NCBI GenBank assembly: GCA_003249585.1 | Contig: QKIM01000312.1 | Coordinates: 1-9,492, forward strand | Origin: Deltaproteobacteria bacterium | GTDB taxonomy: Bacteria; Myxococcota_A; Polyangia; HGW-17 | Length of the DNA: 9,492 nt | Direction of reading: 5' to 3' | Shown: positions 6,269-9,492 of the stretch, piece after piece | How positions within the stretch are numbered: position 1 is the stretch's first letter | How the letters are laid out: the number at the start of each line of letters is the position of its first letter | Notes under the pieces: generated by a model | Database searches by the model: none | What the model saw: only the letters and a program-made list of their open reading frames with translations | What the model was told of the DNA's origin: nothing | Position numbers and translations under genes: made by a program

Positions 6269-8647
6269 TTTCTTGAAGAACTTGGAGAAGGGGTTGCCGT
6301 CGTTGAAGCCGCTGCTCTTTGGTTCCTTGCCCCGGCCTCCGCCGCGGTCGTTTCTGGGGCCGCGATCAGTTCGAGGTCCACGATCGTCCCGGGGGCCACG
6401 ATCATCCCGTGGACCCCGATCGCTGCGAGGGCCGCGGGCGCCACCCTCGGGAGCCGCAAGGCACGCCTTGATGGAGAGCCCGATGCGGCGGCGCTTCTTG
6501 TCGATGGTGAGGATCTTCACCTTCACCTTCTGCCCGGGTTTCACCACCTCGATGGGGTCCTTGACGAAGGTGTGGGAGAGTTCGCTGACGTGTACCAGTC
6601 CGTCCTGGTGCACCCCGATGTCCACAAAGGCCCCAAAGCCCGTGACGTTGGTCACCACGCCCTCGAGGATCATCCCCTCCTCGAGATCCTCGAACTCCAT
6701 GACGTCCTCACGGAAGGCCACGGTCTCGAACTGCTTGCGCGGGTCACGTCCCGGCTTCATGAGCTCCTCGAGGATGTCCTTCATGGTGTAGGAGCCCACG
6801 GTCTCCGAGTAGTACCTCTGCACGTCCACACCTTCGATGAGCGCGCGGTTGCCGATGAGCTCGGCCACCGAGACCCCAAGATCCGCCGCAATGCGGGTGA
6901 CCAGCTCGTAGTTCTCGGGGTGAACGCCCGAGGCATCGAGAGGATTCCCGGCGCTGCGGATGCGTAGGAAGCCGGCACACTGCTCGAAGGCCTTGGGTCC
7001 CAGGCGGGGCACCTTGAGCAGCTCGCGCCGCGCGGTGAACGGGCCGTTCTGTTCGCGATAGGTCACGATCCCCTTGGCCAGCTGGGGTCCGACCCCCGAA
7101 ACATACTGCAGCAGGCTGGACGATGAGGTGTTGAGTTCCACGCCAACCTGGTTCACCGCGGTGAGGACCACCTCGTCGAGGCTCCCGCGGAGGAGGGTCT
7201 GATCCACGTCGTGCTGGTACTGGCCCACACCGATGGACTTGGGGTCCAGCTTCACCAGCTCTCCCAGGGGATCCTGGAGCCGCCGGCCGATGGAGATGGA
7301 GCCGCGAACCGTGAGGTCCAGCTCGGGGAACTCTTCCCGGGCGATGGGGGACGCGCTGTAAATGGACGCCCCGCTCTCGTCGACCCGGACGATGACCACT
7401 GTCGCGGCCAAAATCCCCTCCTTCTTCATGTCGGTAAAGAACCGCTCCGTCTCCCGCCCTGCTGTACCGTTGCCGATGGCCACGGCCTCGACGCCGTAGG
7501 TGGCCACCAGCTCGGTCACGACCTTGCGGGCGAGGTCCACGTGGGTTCTCGGGGGGTGAGGGTAGATGGTCTTATGCGAGAGGAAATCGCCCTGAGGACT
7601 CAGTACCGCCAGCTTGCAGCCCGTGCGGAAGCCCGGGTCCACAGCGAGGATCCGCTTCTGACCCAGGGGCGGTGCCATGAGCAGCTCGCGGAGGTTCACG
7701 GAGAAGACCTTGATGGCCTCGACGTCGGCCTGTTTTTTGAGATCTCTTCGGATTTCAGCCTCGAGGGAAGGCTCCAGGAGCCGCCGGTAGGCGTCCTTCA
7801 GAAGCTCCGCCCACAGGTCAAGGAGCGTCTGGGCCCGTAAGGGAAAGTGACGGCGCAAGATACCGACCGCCGTCTCTTCATCCACGGTCACGTGGACGCG
7901 GAGAATCTCGGCCTTCTCTCCCCGGGTGACGGCCAGGATCCGATGGGAGGGCATCTTGGCCACTGGCTCGTCGTACTCGTAGTAGTCGCTGAAGGTCACC
8001 CCCTCTTCGGCCTTGCCGGAGATCACCCGGGAGGCGAGCATCCCCTTCTGTGCGAAGAGGGCTCTGAGCCCGTCCCGGACCTCAGGATGCTCGGAGATTA
8101 CCTCGGCGGCGATGTCCATGGCCCCGCGAATGGCCTCCTCGGCGGTTTCGACACCTCGCTCGGCATCGACGAAGGTCTCGGCATGGGCGAGAAAGGTCGA
8201 GGGGTCCTCGCTCAGGAGGAGATCGGCCAGAGGCTCGAGCCCCTTCTCACGGGCCTTCCCTGCCCGGGTCTGGCGCTTCCGCTTGTACGGCAGGTAGAGA
8301 TCCTCCAGCTCGCTTCGAGTGGTCGCTTCCAGGAACAGGGAGAGGATCGTCTCCGTGAGCTTCTCCTGCTCTGCCACGGAGTGGAGCATGGCCGTGCGGC
8401 GTTTCTCGAATTCCGACAGCTCCTCCAGGAGATCACGGATTGTGCCGATGTCCACCTCATCCAGGCCGCCGGTGACATCCTTGCGGTACCGCGCGATGAA
8501 GGGGATGGTCGCGCCGTCGGAGAGGAGCAGCGCGGTGCTGGAGACAGACTTTAGCGGAAGACCAGTGGTCTTTGCCACCAGTGCCGGGAGATCCATGGGA
8601 GGGATGCGCCCGACGAGGGCTTCAGTCGAGATGGTGGGGTTGCTCAC
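6266..8647 (-). CDS. tex: Tex, S1-domain RNA-binding transcription accessory protein
   Basis: A 793-residue cytoplasmic nucleic-acid-binding protein, close to the usual Tex size of about 720-790. The N-terminal region carries the family hallmark GATIPFIARYRKDVTGGLDE (45-64). A YqgF/RNase-H-like domain follows at about 330-460, with AVDPGFRTGCKLAVL and AIGNGTAGRET. Helix-hairpin-helix motifs occur at about 510-570 (VSGVGPQLAKGIV, VPRLGPKAFEQC). A C-terminal S1 domain spans about 656-729 (GMILEGVVTNVTGFGAFVDI, DGLVHVSELS). The last 64 residues are a disordered Arg/Gly/Pro tail with five RGPRxD units. Tex is conserved and reported to affect transcription and expression of some virulence genes; its exact biochemical role remains loosely defined. 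The start is GTG at 8647, supported by AAGGAGT six bases from the GGAG core to the start; no ATG before residue 18 competes. The gene lies 45 bases downstream of the PilZ gene and is probably cotranscribed with it. Confidence 0.95.
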   Translation of the reverse strand: MSNPTISTEALVGRIPPMDLPALVAKTTGLPLKSVSSTALLLSDGATIPFIARYRKDVTGGLDEVDIGTIRDLLEELSEFEKRRTAMLHSVAEQEKLTETILSLFLEATTRSELEDLYLPYKRKRQTRAGKAREKGLEPLADLLLSEDPSTFLAHAETFVDAERGVETAEEAIRGAMDIAAEVISEHPEVRDGLRALFAQKGMLASRVISGKAEEGVTFSDYYEYDEPVAKMPSHRILAVTRGEKAEILRVHVTVDEETAVGILRRHFPLRAQTLLDLWAELLKDAYRRLLEPSLEAEIRRDLKKQADVEAIKVFSVNLRELLMAPPLGQKRILAVDPGFRTGCKLAVLSPQGDFLSHKTIYPHPPRTHVDLARKVVTELVATYGVEAVAIGNGTAGRETERFFTDMKKEGILAATVVIVRVDESGASIYSASPIAREEFPELDLTVRGSISIGRRLQDPLGELVKLDPKSIGVGQYQHDVDQTLLRGSLDEVVLTAVNQVGVELNTSSSSLLQYVSGVGPQLAKGIVTYREQNGPFTARRELLKVPRLGPKAFEQCAGFLRIRSAGNPLDASGVHPENYELVTRIAADLGVSVAELIGNRALIEGVDVQRYYSETVGSYTMKDILEELMKPGRDPRKQFETVAFREDVMEFEDLEEGMILEGVVTNVTGFGAFVDIGVHQDGLVHVSELSHTFVKDPIEVVKPGQKVKVKILTIDKKRRRIGLSIKACLAAPEGGARGPRSDRGPRDDRGPRDDRGPRTDRGPRNDRGGGRGKEPKSSGFNDGNPFSKFFKK
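6347..6436 (-). repeat. Five RGPRxD hexapeptide repeats in the Tex tail
   Basis: Tex residues 738-767 are five consecutive six-residue units RGPR-(S/D/D/T/N)-D, encoded by imperfect 18-base repeats. An RGGGRG stretch follows, then a Ser/Phe/Lys-rich end. The alternating Arg and Asp give a mixed-charge, disordered segment resembling RGG-type RNA-binding tails. Unit number may vary between strains through replication slippage. Confidence 0.8.
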
Positions 8648-8652
8648 GGCAG

Positions 8653-8659
8653 ACTCCTT
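8653..8659 (-). promoter_or_regulatory. Ribosome-binding site of tex
   Basis: Read on the - strand this is AAGGAGT, preceded by a run of eight A. It places GGAG 6 bases before the GTG at 8647 and is the reason for choosing that non-ATG start. It is the strongest Shine-Dalgarno match in the window. Confidence 0.75.
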
Positions 8660-8692
8660 TTTTTTCTTGTACTTCGGGAAAACGAGGTGGGA

Positions 8693-9403
8693 TCAGGTGC
8701 GTCCTTTGTGGTTGACGAAATCTTCGAGGGTAGTGCGCTCCTCAGGGGACATGTCCATGAAAAAGACTCCGCAGCCGGGAGGGGATCGCATGGCCTTGGA
8801 TTCCTCGGGAAGCACGCGCCAGGTCACCGTTGAGTGGAAGGTGAAGGGGACGTCGTGCCCGGGCAGATGAAACTCCAGGTCGAGCTGGGTCTGGCGATCC
8901 GGTGGATGCGAGAGTTCCACGAAGGCTCCGGTCGCGCTGAGGTTGAAGATGAACCCCTCCGAGACCTTGCCATCCTCGGTGACCATGACCTTGTACCCCC
9001 CGGGAACCCTGGGCTGACGTTTGATACTCTTGCCGGGGAGAGGGGAGATGAAGTCGTTGACCACCATGACGATCTCGGGGATGGTCACACCGATGCCCCT
9101 GAGCAGGTGCTCCGTAGCGTCGACGAAACCACGAAAATCCGGTGCGTTCTCATGGGGAGGCGAGAGGAGGATCACCCTGCAGCCCTGGCTCGCGATGGAG
9201 AGGGCGGCCTCTTCGGAACCGTCCAGTCCACTGTTGATGATCACAAGGTTGGGAGCGGCGGCGCGGTGCTCCTTGATGGAGTCCAGGGAGGCGTCGGCGG
9301 TTACCTGGTACCCAAGCCTCCCGAGGATGGACACCATCACCATCTTCTCGGGGCCCCGGTCATCCAGAACGAGTATTTTCTTTTCGTTTTTCTCACTGCA
9401 CAT
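8693..9403 (-). CDS. Degenerate receiver plus PilZ domain protein, putative c-di-GMP effector
   Basis: A 236-residue soluble protein. Residues 8-85 look like a response-regulator receiver: KKILVLDD with the acidic pair D14/D15, and LLS with S81. At the phosphorylation position, however, PNLVIIN carries N57 instead of Asp, so aspartyl phosphorylation is unlikely. Residues 125-232 form a PilZ domain, with KRQPR (128-132) and NLSATG (154-159) matching the RxxxR and (D/N)xSxxG c-di-GMP motifs. Strictly counted, the first Arg is replaced by Lys128 (KxxxR), with R129 adjacent. It may bind c-di-GMP and act by protein contact, since no output domain follows. ATG 9403 is preferred; an in-frame GTG at 9421 would add six residues but has no purine-rich site upstream, and the ATG itself has only a weak GGCAG. 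It is probably the first gene of a unit with tex, 45 bases downstream. Confidence 0.8.
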   Translation of the reverse strand: MCSEKNEKKILVLDDRGPEKMVMVSILGRLGYQVTADASLDSIKEHRAAAPNLVIINSGLDGSEEAALSIASQGCRVILLSPPHENAPDFRGFVDATEHLLRGIGVTIPEIVMVVNDFISPLPGKSIKRQPRVPGGYKVMVTEDGKVSEGFIFNLSATGAFVELSHPPDRQTQLDLEFHLPGHDVPFTFHSTVTWRVLPEESKAMRSPPGCGVFFMDMSPEERTTLEDFVNHKGRT

Positions 9404-9492
9404 GACGGTAATCTGCCACACAAGGCAAATGAAGTGAAGCTGAAAACAATTTGGCCGGTTCCCTTTTTATGCTAACAACGGATCCGCATGTT
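9404..9492 (-). promoter_or_regulatory. AT-richer leader, likely promoter region of the PilZ-tex unit
   Basis: These 89 bases upstream of the PilZ gene are clearly richer in A/T than the coding DNA and contain no convincing gene. On the - strand, TAGCAT followed by AAAAAGGG (about 9462-9475) could be a -10 element and transcription start, but the matching -35 would fall at or beyond the window edge. No terminator hairpin was seen. Confidence 0.3.

Noticed and set aside
6263..6300. Possibility that the dikinase-like gene is a PPDK broken by a frameshift or truncation
   Set aside because: Sequence after the stop is fully accounted for by the tex reading frame on the other strand, and no PEP-utilising barrel motif occurs downstream in any + strand frame.
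7211..8554. Two long + strand open frames opposite tex
   Set aside because: Tex is unambiguous across this stretch; the antisense products are Gly/Leu/Asp-rich with no domains.

Overview
The window is GC-rich, gene-dense bacterial chromosome. Strong CTC/ATC codon preference, a PilZ protein, an OmpA-like/thrombospondin-3-type outer membrane protein and PPDK-type enzymes suggest a Gram-negative bacterium, most plausibly of the former Deltaproteobacteria (Desulfobacterota/Myxococcota-like). That placement is inferred from style, not from a marker gene. I see no mobile element, CRISPR array, tRNA or rRNA, and no gene-free stretch longer than about 150 bases.

Left part, + strand: the C-terminal end of a gene with a very basic tail (1-171) is followed by a 144-base intergenic region with two inverted repeats. 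Then comes a tight three-gene cluster: a secreted outer-membrane-type protein with a calcium-binding-like repeat and a degenerate OmpA-like C-terminus (316-1335), a shortened GAPDH-fold protein that keeps the catalytic Cys/His pair (1359-2222), and a 1348-residue protein (2219-6265). This last protein has about 850 residues of unrecognised, probably helical sequence in front of the ATP-grasp and phosphohistidine domains of pyruvate phosphate dikinase. It has no PEP/pyruvate TIM barrel. The second and third genes overlap by ATGA, so they are probably translationally coupled.

Right part, - strand: a gene for a pseudo-receiver plus PilZ protein (9403-8693) is followed after 45 bases by tex (8647-6266), an S1-domain transcription accessory protein with an RGPRxD-repeat tail. 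The two groups converge, and their stop codons abut in a single TGATCA with no room for a terminator.

The best candidate for an undescribed system is the GAPDH-like/dikinase-like pair. The dikinase half should be able to make phosphohistidine from ATP but lacks the usual acceptor site. Its partner keeps the oxidoreductase nucleophile but lacks the GAPDH S-loop that shapes the phosphate sites. Both look like central-carbon enzymes rebuilt for another acceptor or for signalling; the actual substrate cannot be read from the sequence.
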